From contig NZ_JAKLTR010000012.1 in assembly GCF_022012415.1 (NCBI RefSeq), forward strand, positions 62,001-126,000: a DNA stretch of 64,000 nucleotides, written 5' to 3'. The position numbers and the translations under genes are program-made. A model generated the notes under the pieces. The model was not told the DNA's origin. It saw nothing but the letters and a program-made list of their open reading frames with translations, and searched no databases. Positions 18,719 through 26,710 of the stretch are shown one piece after another; positions within the stretch are counted from its first letter, which is position 1, and every line of letters begins with the position of its first letter. The DNA is from Terrimonas ginsenosidimutans (lineage in GTDB: Bacteria; Bacteroidota; Bacteroidia; Chitinophagales; Chitinophagaceae).

Positions 18719-19843
18719 ATGAAAAAAACAACAACATCATCCCGCCGCCAGTTCATCTACAATTTCGGAATGGCAGGTGTAGGTATACATCTTCTCGGCT
18801 TATCTAACAGCATGGCTCAAATGACAGACATCAGCACGCAATCTAAAAAGGAAGGTAAATTAGGGATCGCCCTCGTTGGCCTCGGAGGATATGCCACCGG
18901 GCAGCTCGGTCCTGCATTGCTCCAAACAGAACATTGTTACCTCGCAGGTATTGTGACCGGTTCTCCAGATAAGATCCCCGCCTGGAAAGAAAAATACAAG
19001 ATCCCCGATAAGAATATCTACTCCTACGACAATTACGATAGCATCAGGAATAATCCGGATATCGATATTGTGTATGTGGTGTTGCCTAACAACATGCATG
19101 CGGAGTATAGCATCCGGGCATTCCAGGCAGGTAAACATGTAGTGTCGGAGAAACCAATGGCCATCACCGTTGCCGATTGCGATCGTATGATCGCTGCCGC
19201 GAAGAAGGCAGACCGGCAGTTATCGGTTGGGTATCGCCTGCATTTCGATCCTTTCAACAAGGAAATGATGCGACTGGGAACACAAAAAGTATATGGCGAT
19301 CTTCAAAAGATCAGGGGAGGATTTGGTTTTAAAGCAGAAGCCGGACAATGGCGACTGAGTAAAGAATATGCCGGTGGCGGACCTTTAATGGATGTTGGCA
19401 TTTATGTAGTGCAGGGCATGTGTTATACATCGGGAATGGAGCCTATAGCGGTGACGGCTATCGAAGGACAGAAAACAGATCCTGCACGGTTCAAAGATGT
19501 GGAGCAATCGCTGAGCTGGAAATTTGATTTTCCCGGTAATATTGTTGGTGAAGGAGAAGCAACTTATGACGGGTCCATGAACTATCTCACAGCAACGGCG
19601 GAGAAAGGACAGTTTGAATTGAAACCTGCTTATAATTATGGCGGACAGAAAGGCACGACGCCTGAAGGCGCGATGAATTTTACACCAGTGAATCAGCAAG
19701 CGAAACAGATGGATGCTTTTGCATTGGCTCTTAAAAATAAAACGCGCAGTATCGTACCCGGTGAAATGGGAAAGCGGGATGTGAAGTATCTGCAGGCGAT
19801 CTATGAGGCGATGAGAACGGGGAAGAAAGTGGAGATCAGGTAA
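18719..19843 (+). CDS. Tat-exported Gfo/Idh/MocA oxidoreductase
   Basis: 374 residues. A twin-arginine signal (SSRRQFIYNFGMAG) predicts folded export with bound cofactor, as known for Zymomonas glucose-fructose oxidoreductase. The Rossmann fold has GLGGYATGQLG, and EKPMAITVADCDRM contains the catalytic EKP Lys. The C-terminal domain includes GGPLMDVGIYVVQG. A role in oxidising aldoses such as xylose or arabinose to aldonolactones in the periplasm is inferred from family and neighbours. It is followed by an inverted-repeat element and converges with the enolase-superfamily gene. Confidence 0.85.
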   Translation: MKKTTTSSRRQFIYNFGMAGVGIHLLGLSNSMAQMTDISTQSKKEGKLGIALVGLGGYATGQLGPALLQTEHCYLAGIVTGSPDKIPAWKEKYKIPDKNIYSYDNYDSIRNNPDIDIVYVVLPNNMHAEYSIRAFQAGKHVVSEKPMAITVADCDRMIAAAKKADRQLSVGYRLHFDPFNKEMMRLGTQKVYGDLQKIRGGFGFKAEAGQWRLSKEYAGGGPLMDVGIYVVQGMCYTSGMEPIAVTAIEGQKTDPARFKDVEQSLSWKFDFPGNIVGEGEATYDGSMNYLTATAEKGQFELKPAYNYGGQKGTTPEGAMNFTPVNQQAKQMDAFALALKNKTRSIVPGEMGKRDVKYLQAIYEAMRTGKKVEIR

Positions 19844-19858
19844 ATGTTTTCAATTTGT

Positions 19859-19984
19859 CCGGCGTAGAAGGAACGCGGCGGACGCAACGATACGCAACGG
19901 ACGCAGCGAAAACAGCCCTTAGTATATTAGATTTCGTTGCGCTCGCCGCGTATCGTTGCGTCCGCCGCGTTCTCCTACGCCCGG
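19859..19984. repeat. inverted-repeat element R1, copy 1
   Basis: Long GC-rich inverted arms (GGCGTAGAAGGAACGCGGCG and its inverted partner) flank an AT-rich core containing AACAGCCCTTAGTATATTAG. A 36-nt block at 19906-19941 is identical to 22337-22372 in copy 2, in the same orientation. It occupies the convergent gap between the oxidoreductase and enolase-superfamily genes. No transposase is present. Confidence 0.85.
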
Positions 19985-19998
19985 CGAATCAAACCCCC

Positions 19999-21279
19999 TC
20001 ACTCGAAAAACGGCACTCCCTTCACCGCATACTTCTTCATCGCCTCCACATTCATATCCACCCCGATCCCCGGCTTTTCAGACAACGTAATAAAACTATC
20101 TTTCACCCACTCGCCCTCATATATCACGATCTCTTTGAACATCGGATCAGTATGAAAATAAGACTGCCACTCCAGTATTAAAAAATTCGGGACCGATGCA
20201 CACACATGGCAGGAAGCCATGCAACCCAGGAACGACGCCACCATATGCGGCGCAAAGGGTGTATAATATAAATTCGCCAGGTTCGCAATGCGCTGCCCCT
20301 CTCCCAATCCTCCGGCCTTCTGCAGATCCGGCATGATGATATCCACCGCACCGATCTCCAGCATCTCCCGGAAACCATACGCGAGATACTGGTTCTCTCC
20401 CGCTGCAATCGGTGTGCCCGATGAATCCTTGATAGATTTATACGCCTGTACATTCTCTGCCGGTGTTGGTTCCTCCAGCCAGAGAAGATTCAACGGTTCC
20501 ATTCTTTTCGCTACTGCATGACCCGTAAAAGCATCATACCGTCCATGCATATCCACCAGAATATCGACGTTCGGCCCCACCGCTTCCCTTGCCGCCGCGA
20601 TCTGATCATACATGCGTTGCAGTTCCCCCGGACTGGCCGTCCAATTATACCGGTCATATTTGTTCGGATCATTCGCCTGATCAAGATCAAACTTGATCGC
20701 ATTAAATCCCATGCTCTTTGATTTCTTCGCCGCTTCAGCAAAATCCTTTGGTAATGGAAGATTACGCTGATACAACGCCGTATCGCAATACACCCTGATC
20801 TTATCACGAAACTTTCCACCCAATAATCGGTACACGGGTACACCTAATGCTTTCCCGGCGATATCCCATAAAGCCGTTTCTATAGCCGACAACACCGCTA
20901 CATACATTCCGGCCTGCGCTCCCTGGAAGAATCCGCCTTTGCGGATATCTTCAAACAAACGGTTCACGTCGAGAGGATTCCGGCCTTTCAACCGCATCTC
21001 AAAATTCTTGACCAGGTAATACGTTCCCATCACAGCATCCACTCCTTCCCCGCAACCATAAATATCCTGGTTGGTGAACACCTTCACAAACAAACTTCCC
21101 TTGATATAGCAACATTTGATCTCTGTGATCTTGAGATCGGAAGGCGCAGAAGGTTTAGCGTATTTATCAATAGCAGTTTCATATCCGTTACCAAACGAAG
21201 TAAGTGATACGAACGGCGCCATCGCTGAAGCGATCGCAGCTTTGCTTAAAAAAAATCTTCTTGAATTTTTATGCATCAT
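19999..21279 (-). CDS. Tat-exported enolase-superfamily (mandelate racemase-type) sugar-acid dehydratase-like protein
   Basis: 426 residues with a twin-arginine signal (NSRRFFLSKAAIASAMAP). The barrel retains the metal ligands and acid/base residues of the mandelate racemase group: Asp and His in DILVDMHGRYD, Glu in LLWLEEPTP, Glu in AAGENQY and a late His in FAPHMVAS. The DxHGR pattern is that of galactonate-type acid-sugar dehydratases. Most such enzymes are cytoplasmic, so export is unusual. The gene is 33 bp after the RraA-like gene on the same strand. Likely substrate: an aldonate or uronate-derived acid (inference). Confidence 0.85.
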   Translation of the reverse strand: MMHKNSRRFFLSKAAIASAMAPFVSLTSFGNGYETAIDKYAKPSAPSDLKITEIKCCYIKGSLFVKVFTNQDIYGCGEGVDAVMGTYYLVKNFEMRLKGRNPLDVNRLFEDIRKGGFFQGAQAGMYVAVLSAIETALWDIAGKALGVPVYRLLGGKFRDKIRVYCDTALYQRNLPLPKDFAEAAKKSKSMGFNAIKFDLDQANDPNKYDRYNWTASPGELQRMYDQIAAAREAVGPNVDILVDMHGRYDAFTGHAVAKRMEPLNLLWLEEPTPAENVQAYKSIKDSSGTPIAAGENQYLAYGFREMLEIGAVDIIMPDLQKAGGLGEGQRIANLANLYYTPFAPHMVASFLGCMASCHVCASVPNFLILEWQSYFHTDPMFKEIVIYEGEWVKDSFITLSEKPGIGVDMNVEAMKKYAVKGVPFFE

Positions 21280-21312
21280 ACGGCTTAGCTTTAGTAGTTA
21301 AGGAAGAATTTG

Positions 21313-22254
21313 CTACCAGGTACGGTCTTTCAGGAATTCTTGTATCTGTTCTTTTGCCACCGGCAGTTCATTGATATGATCATTCAGCCATTTGGAAAAA
21401 TCCTTCTCGATCTCATCAGACCATCTCGCATCGATCTGCCCTGCGGTATACTTCCCTTCCCTCAAACGCTGATGACCGAAGAGATCACGCAACCGGACGA
21501 TCTCTGAGGTGGTGACCACTTTTTCCGCGAGATGAGGCGGAATAAAAACAACCACACCAAGTTTCCCCAGCACCACATCACCTGGCATAACAGTCACTGT
21601 TCTGATCCTTGTCGGTTGATTGATACCAACGATCATCGTTGTAAGATCGCCCGGCGGGTTATGATATGAAGGATCGTAACTCGTATAGTAGGAAGTAAAA
21701 CCACCAATCTCTCTTAATCCTTCCACATCGCGAAGCGCGCCATCATACACGATACCATTGCCGGTCTTTGCATAGATCGCGTTGCCGACATTATCTCCGA
21801 TCGTCGGGCCATTGCGTTTGGCACCGAACTGATCCGCTACATAAACATCCCCTTTCACAAGAATATCAACGGGCCAGGAGTTCTGCCCCTTTTTCCCTTG
21901 TTTCTTCCCGAAGGAGTCAATCGCCTTCCATACGTCGGGGCGACCGGGCATGAAAGTGGTGGTGACTGCGCGGCCAACGAGTACACTATCGGGATTGATG
22001 ATCTCCCAACCTTCTGCCACCTGGTAACCATAGCCCGCATTTTTCATTACGGCCCAGGCTTCTTCCACACTGACGGCTTTCATGCGTTTCAGTAGTGCAT
22101 CGGGAACCTTTGGTCTTCCATCGGCAAAACGTTCTCCTTTCCATTCGGGTGTTAAGGCGACCAGCTGTTCTTTGCTGATCTGCACCTGTTGAGCGAACAG
22201 CTGGTAACCGGCTAGCAGCAGGAGTGCAAGGACAATGAGTTTTCGCTTGATCAT
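21313..22254 (-). CDS. exported RraA-family (HMG/CHA aldolase-like) protein
   Basis: 313 residues with an N-terminal signal peptide (LLLAGYQLFAQQ), which is unusual for this normally cytoplasmic family. The RraA core is present: GDNVGNAIYAKTGNGIVYDG followed by ALRDVEGL, where the GxxRD Arg and Asp of the metal/pyruvate site are kept, then MPGDVVLGKLGVVVFIPP. Retention of these residues favours a class II pyruvate aldolase or related lyase over an RNase E inhibitor. The gene lies between the BASS transporter, after an R1 element, and the enolase-superfamily gene. Confidence 0.82.
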   Translation of the reverse strand: MIKRKLIVLALLLLAGYQLFAQQVQISKEQLVALTPEWKGERFADGRPKVPDALLKRMKAVSVEEAWAVMKNAGYGYQVAEGWEIINPDSVLVGRAVTTTFMPGRPDVWKAIDSFGKKQGKKGQNSWPVDILVKGDVYVADQFGAKRNGPTIGDNVGNAIYAKTGNGIVYDGALRDVEGLREIGGFTSYYTSYDPSYHNPPGDLTTMIVGINQPTRIRTVTVMPGDVVLGKLGVVVFIPPHLAEKVVTTSEIVRLRDLFGHQRLREGKYTAGQIDARWSDEIEKDFSKWLNDHINELPVAKEQIQEFLKDRTW

Positions 22255-22292
22255 ATGGTTTGATTTTTTTGATAGAGTATGTGAATTGTTCA

Positions 22293-22405
22293 GCGTAAGA
22301 GGAACGCCGCGGACGCAGCGGTACGCAACGGACGCGGCGAAAACAGCCCTTAGTATATTAGATTTCGTTGCGATCGCCGCGTATCGCCGCGTCCCCCCCT
22401 ACGCC
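22293..22405. repeat. inverted-repeat element R1, copy 2
   Basis: It has the same architecture and orientation as copy 1, with a 36-nt identical core block (22337-22372) and arms such as GCGTAAGAGGAACGCCGCGG. With copy 1 it directly brackets the two exported-enzyme genes. It separates the BASS gene from the RraA-like gene and may act on their shared transcript. Confidence 0.85.
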
Positions 22406-22413
22406 ACGCACAT

Positions 22414-23511
22414 CTAAATGTCTACCACTTCTTCCTCCGGATCACGGTTGTGCCACCAACTAGCCAGCGATGACCCCGTCACATTCATCATCGTACCGAA
22501 GATCACAGACGCCAATCCAACCGTCGCGATCTTCCCCATGGCTTTTGCCAGTGCAGATGCCAACCCCGCATTCTGCATCCCCACTTCAAGCGCAATCGTC
22601 CGGCAATCTTTCTCCGGAAACTTTAGTACACGCGCCGACCAATAACCAAGGGAATACCCTGCAATATTGTGAATGAATGTTGCCACGATCAGCAAGCCGC
22701 CAACCTTCAGCAGGTTATCCCTGCCTGCTGCTGTGATCACCAGCAGGACGAGCGCAATCCCCACCATCGACAGCACCGGCATCGCTTTATCGATCCACTT
22801 GACCCGGCCACGCACGAGATAATGAAAGATCAATCCCGCAGCGATCGGCAGGATCACGATCTTGGTGATATCCCACACCATTTCCCAGAAATTTATTTGT
22901 ATATAATCTCCCCCAAGCAACTTCATCAGCAGCGGTGTTAAAAACGGCGCCACCAGTGTTGATACGGTCGTTACGGATACAGACAGCGCAAGATTCGCCT
23001 TCGCGAGATAACACATCACATTTGAAGCAAGCCCACTCGGGCAACAGCCGATGAGGATGATCCCCGCAGCGATCTCACCGGGGAAACTGAACAGATGAGC
23101 AACCGCAAAACCTACCAGTGGCATGATCGTATAATGACAAACAACGCCGACGATCACGCCCTTAGGCATGCGCAATACCTGCGCAAAATCTTTCAGACTT
23201 AATTCAGTACCCATACCGAACATGATCGCCTGTAATAAAATCGGGATAAAAAATGAAGCATCCCTTGATCCGACAGTACGGAAATATCCGGGAAAGAACA
23301 TTGCCATTGTTGCAACTGCCAGGATCAACACACTGTACCAGTAGCCTTTCAACACTCTTGTCCCCCTGAATGCGATCGCAAGAGAAATAAAGAATAAGGT
23401 CAGGAACAATCCCGTAAGCTCTGGCTTTCCATTAAACCAGCCCACCGCTGCTGCCAGTAAAAAGCCAATAGAAAAACCGTACGCTGGTTTAGCATAGAAT
23501 AATAAAGGCAT
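22414..23511 (-). CDS. BASS-family (bile acid:Na+ symporter-like) transporter
   Basis: 365 residues of a multi-helix membrane protein, about nine to ten hydrophobic segments. The sodium/substrate motifs of the family are evident: GCCPSGLASNVMCYLAK and ALEVGMQNAGLASALA. Family members transport organic anions including bile acids, pantoate and, in plants, pyruvate with sodium. Its neighbours suggest a small organic acid here (inference). The gene is 39 bp after the FGGY kinase stop, probably in one transcript with the kinase and AraC genes. Confidence 0.9.
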   Translation of the reverse strand: MPLLFYAKPAYGFSIGFLLAAAVGWFNGKPELTGLFLTLFFISLAIAFRGTRVLKGYWYSVLILAVATMAMFFPGYFRTVGSRDASFFIPILLQAIMFGMGTELSLKDFAQVLRMPKGVIVGVVCHYTIMPLVGFAVAHLFSFPGEIAAGIILIGCCPSGLASNVMCYLAKANLALSVSVTTVSTLVAPFLTPLLMKLLGGDYIQINFWEMVWDITKIVILPIAAGLIFHYLVRGRVKWIDKAMPVLSMVGIALVLLVITAAGRDNLLKVGGLLIVATFIHNIAGYSLGYWSARVLKFPEKDCRTIALEVGMQNAGLASALAKAMGKIATVGLASVIFGTMMNVTGSSLASWWHNRDPEEEVVDI

Positions 23512-23550
23512 AACAATCGTATTGATCGATAAAAAGAATAATCAACTGGA

Positions 23551-25065
23551 TTAGTGCTGCAGCGCAGCGATCGCCGCAAACTCACCCGACAACTTTGTAC
23601 TCAGCCTCGCGAACAGTTTATAGTACTTCAGATAAGTTTGATGCGCCTGCTTATCAGGTGTAACCATATCCACAAGCGATACCGTTTTCGCCGCATCATC
23701 CAGCGACTTGAAAATGCCCATCTCTGTTGCGCTAAGGAGATAAGAACCATAGCTGACGCTATGATAGTTCTGACGTAAACGAACAGGTTTATTATAGATA
23801 TCGGCTACCATCTGTGTCACGAAAGGCTGACTGCCAAAACTACCATTGATGCATAATGTATCTATCTTCCTGTGTTCTTCCAGCGTTTTTCCTATGCTGT
23901 AAATACCATAAAGTATTCCCTCGATCGTACTCCGCACAAAATGTGCTTTTTCATGTTTGATATTCACACCGAAGTATACGCCGCGTGCATTCGCATTCCA
24001 GATCGGTGCACGCTCCCCTAACAGGTATGGCAAAAAGAGCAGGCCATTTGAACCTGGTGCCACACGCGATGCTTCACTGATCAGTTCACGCATGCTGTGT
24101 TCTATATCAAATGGATTTTTGAAATCTCCGAACTGGCGTGTGAACCATTCAAAGATATTCCCGCCATTATTCGTAGGCCCGCCTGATACGTATCGGTTCT
24201 CGGTCAGCAAATAATTGAAGAACCTGTGCTGATCATCCTGCAACACCTTGTCACCCATTACACGAACGGCACCACTGTCTTCAATAGTGATCGTAGCTGC
24301 TCCTTCACCATTTACACCGTCTCCCAGGATCGCCATACATCCATCACTGGAACCGATCAGGATCTTCGTGCTTGCCGGCAGCCCTAATGATGTTTGATAA
24401 GCCTTGCTTAGCTTACCAGCGCGGGTGAACACGGGCACCAGTTCAGGCAGCATAGATGAGTTGATGCCCGCAAACTTCAATGCATCGGCATCCCAGTTGA
24501 TCTTATGAATATTCAGCAGCCCTGTTGCCGAAGCGATACTGTAATCGATCATGTATTCGCCGGTCAACTGTTGCAGAATGTATGTCTTTATTGAAATGAA
24601 TTTACTTACCTGTTTGAACTTATCTTTCTCATTATTCTTGATCCACGCGATCTTGGTCAACGGAGACATCGGATGCAAAGGAGTTCCTGTTGCTTTATAG
24701 ATCTTATCGCCCAGAGTGGTTTGCTTTAAATCCGTCGCTTCTTTGATCGCCCTGTTGTCCGCCCAGGTGATGGCTTTGCCCATCGGGTTCCCGCGTTTAT
24801 CCACCGCAAGCACGCTATGCATGGACGAGCTGAAACAGATGCACGCCACCTTATATTTTTTAGGATGGATCTTCTCTGTAAGAAGATTCTTCAGCACATA
24901 CAACATGGTGATGAAAACCTGGTCAGGATCCTGCTCGCTATAATCAGGCTCGCTATGGAACGTTGGGCAATAGCCTTTGAGAGACCCGATAATGTTCCCC
25001 TGCAGATCAAATGCATACACCCTCACAGCATTTGTTCCCAATTCAATGGTGATGATACATTCCAT
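23551..25065 (-). CDS. FGGY-family carbohydrate kinase, gluconokinase-like
   Basis: 504 residues. The FGGY fold is seen in the N-terminal phosphate loop (IELGTNAVRVYAFD), CFSSSMHSVLAVD and ITWADNRA, which resemble FGGY gluconokinases more than xylulokinases, and the C-terminal GEGAATITIEDSGA and ERAPIWNANARG. The annotated frame could begin at a TTG at 25071; I prefer the ATG at 25065. It would phosphorylate a sugar acid or ketose in the cytoplasm. Six bases separate it from the AraC gene, so the two are translationally close. Confidence 0.85.
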   Translation of the reverse strand: MECIITIELGTNAVRVYAFDLQGNIIGSLKGYCPTFHSEPDYSEQDPDQVFITMLYVLKNLLTEKIHPKKYKVACICFSSSMHSVLAVDKRGNPMGKAITWADNRAIKEATDLKQTTLGDKIYKATGTPLHPMSPLTKIAWIKNNEKDKFKQVSKFISIKTYILQQLTGEYMIDYSIASATGLLNIHKINWDADALKFAGINSSMLPELVPVFTRAGKLSKAYQTSLGLPASTKILIGSSDGCMAILGDGVNGEGAATITIEDSGAVRVMGDKVLQDDQHRFFNYLLTENRYVSGGPTNNGGNIFEWFTRQFGDFKNPFDIEHSMRELISEASRVAPGSNGLLFLPYLLGERAPIWNANARGVYFGVNIKHEKAHFVRSTIEGILYGIYSIGKTLEEHRKIDTLCINGSFGSQPFVTQMVADIYNKPVRLRQNYHSVSYGSYLLSATEMGIFKSLDDAAKTVSLVDMVTPDKQAHQTYLKYYKLFARLSTKLSGEFAAIAALQH

Positions 25066-25071
25066 AAACAA

Positions 25072-25968
25072 TTATTTATCCTTTAAGTGGTTTTTCCGGA
25101 ACTGGCTGGGCGTATATCCCGTCAGCTTCTTGAACGTGGTGGAAAAATGTTGTGATGAATAGAAACCTGTATCCAGTGCGATATCCGTCAGACTGATATC
25201 GGGATCCTTAAGTAACTTGATCGCTTGCGAGATCCTGATATTGATCAGGTAACTTAATGGCGAAAACCCTGAATAGCTTCTTACCCTTTCATTGAATAAG
25301 GTCGTTCCCATACCGATCAATGCAGCCATCTCTTCAACTGTCCATTGATGTGAAAGGTTTTTCCTCAGTTGCTGTTCAAACTCCATGAATGTTCTCGGAA
25401 AATCACGGCCAGGATTGGTGACCTTCGTGAATTGCCGCGCGATATGTATCAGCAACTCATCCAGCAGGCCGTTTACTTTCGCACGGTAACCAACTGATTG
25501 TGCTGATAATTCAGCTTGTATATTCTTTAATATATTACCTGCGTCAGTGAATTTCTGAAGGATCGGCGGATGTCCCGAGCAAATAACGCTGCCAACCTGC
25601 TCACGCTCTTCTTTGTTCAAACGGCTCCATTCACCCGGCACCCAATACCTATTCTGTTGAATACCATCTCCTTCTATTTTGATCCAGGAAAAACTACCGA
25701 TCTCAAGTACTCCATTTGGATTACCAAAGGCTGCGCCAGGTAACAGTATCACCACATCACCAGGGTAAGCATAGAAAACATTGCCATCAACGCACCACTC
25801 AAATTTTCCATCCTGAACATAATAAATTTCGAAATCGGTTGCGGGAGAGTAAGGGAAACCACCAAGACGTATCGAGGAATTTTTGATGACGCCTATCTCC
25901 TTTATATGAGGAAACAAGCGGAGATACTGGTCATCGCTTCTACTATGATCAAGTACAAACTGGTTCAT
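25072..25968 (-). CDS. AraC-family transcriptional regulator
   Basis: 298 residues. An N-terminal cupin-like sensing domain (FPYSPATDFEIYYVQDG, then VFYAYPGDVVILLPG) is followed by a C-terminal AraC helix-turn-helix pair with DISLTDIALDTGFYSSQHFSTTF and TGYTPSQFRK. Such proteins typically activate sugar genes. It heads the minus-strand set kinase-BASS-RraA-enolase and probably controls it. The start is the ATG at 25968; a TTG 12 bases upstream is also in frame. The gap 25969-26184 shows no clear operator. Confidence 0.9.
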   Translation of the reverse strand: MNQFVLDHSRSDDQYLRLFPHIKEIGVIKNSSIRLGGFPYSPATDFEIYYVQDGKFEWCVDGNVFYAYPGDVVILLPGAAFGNPNGVLEIGSFSWIKIEGDGIQQNRYWVPGEWSRLNKEEREQVGSVICSGHPPILQKFTDAGNILKNIQAELSAQSVGYRAKVNGLLDELLIHIARQFTKVTNPGRDFPRTFMEFEQQLRKNLSHQWTVEEMAALIGMGTTLFNERVRSYSGFSPLSYLINIRISQAIKLLKDPDISLTDIALDTGFYSSQHFSTTFKKLTGYTPSQFRKNHLKDK

Positions 25969-26184
25969 AAGCAATGTCAAACAACTTCACTGGTTGTTTA
26001 GCGCAATCATTAATGTCAACAAACAGGTAAAGAAAGTGAAAATTGTTTTACCGCCTTTACAAATTCCAACGAAGTTTTTTATTGGAAGTCTTCGTGTTTA
26101 AGTATGAATAGTTTAGCAGCAGATTGTCAGCTTACGGATCAGCGTAATCACAGGCATCTTCCTTTAACTAAAACGACTTGCTTT

Positions 26185-26559
26185 ATGAATGTTCATGATC
26201 GTTGCACACCCATGCCGGGTGTATTGCGGCTTGCTCTCCCGATCTTTTTTACGCTCTTCCTCTCTGCCGGATATGCACAGACCATAACCGGAACCATCCT
26301 GGAGTCGAAAAAGCCCGGTTATTCTGCGGAGACAGTTCGCCTGGATGAGATCCGGCAGAACCGGACTGTCAACGTAATGGGTGCGCTGGAAGGTAAGGTC
26401 ACGGGCTCTGACGTCTCAACTCCCTCCGCTGGCGCGGGTATAAGCACCGGGATCCACTTACGAGACCGGGCGTCAATGCACGGGTATAGTGTGTTTCCGA
26501 ATGTGCAAAGCCCTGCCATTCCGGGAGGCTGGCCAGCATGGGAGGAAATGACGCCCTGA
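26185..26559 (+). CDS. miniature secreted SusC-plug-like ORF (possible remnant)
   Basis: 124 residues from the ATG at 26185. A signal peptide (LRLALPIFFTLFLSAGYAQ) is followed by KPGYSAETVRLDEIRQNR and VNVMGALEGKVTGSD, then SAGAGISTGIHLRDRASMHG. This matches the order of the SusC plug start (the NALxGKVAG and RIRGxxS region) and stops just before the PLxVVDG that normally follows. There is no barrel and no carboxypeptidase-like domain. It may be a deletion relic of a SusC gene or a small functional plug peptide. It sits upstream of the oxidative-pathway genes. Confidence 0.55.
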   Translation: MNVHDRCTPMPGVLRLALPIFFTLFLSAGYAQTITGTILESKKPGYSAETVRLDEIRQNRTVNVMGALEGKVTGSDVSTPSAGAGISTGIHLRDRASMHGYSVFPNVQSPAIPGGWPAWEEMTP

Positions 26560-26648
26560 CTATCCGCGTATAGATGAACAAATAAATTCTCTCAACGATT
26601 TTTAACAATCATCGTTTGCGCTACAATAGCAGCAGTTACATAGGCATA

Positions 26649-26674
26649 AGACCTGTTGTTTCTACATCAGGTCT
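26649..26674 (+). terminator. weak hairpin after the miniature plug ORF
   Basis: A 7-bp stem (AGACCTG, 26649-26655, with CAGGTCT, 26668-26674) and a 12-nt loop are followed by a T-rich but broken tract. It could be a weak terminator before the dehydrogenase gene or chance. Confidence 0.3.
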
Positions 26675-26710
26675 TTCACTTTGCTAAGCACGGACGACCA
26701 ATAAAACGAA

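Noticed and set aside
19859-19984. CRISPR-like or tandem repeat array suspected from the GC-rich repeated units
   Set aside because: The units are inverted arms of one palindromic element, not regularly spaced direct repeats with unique spacers.
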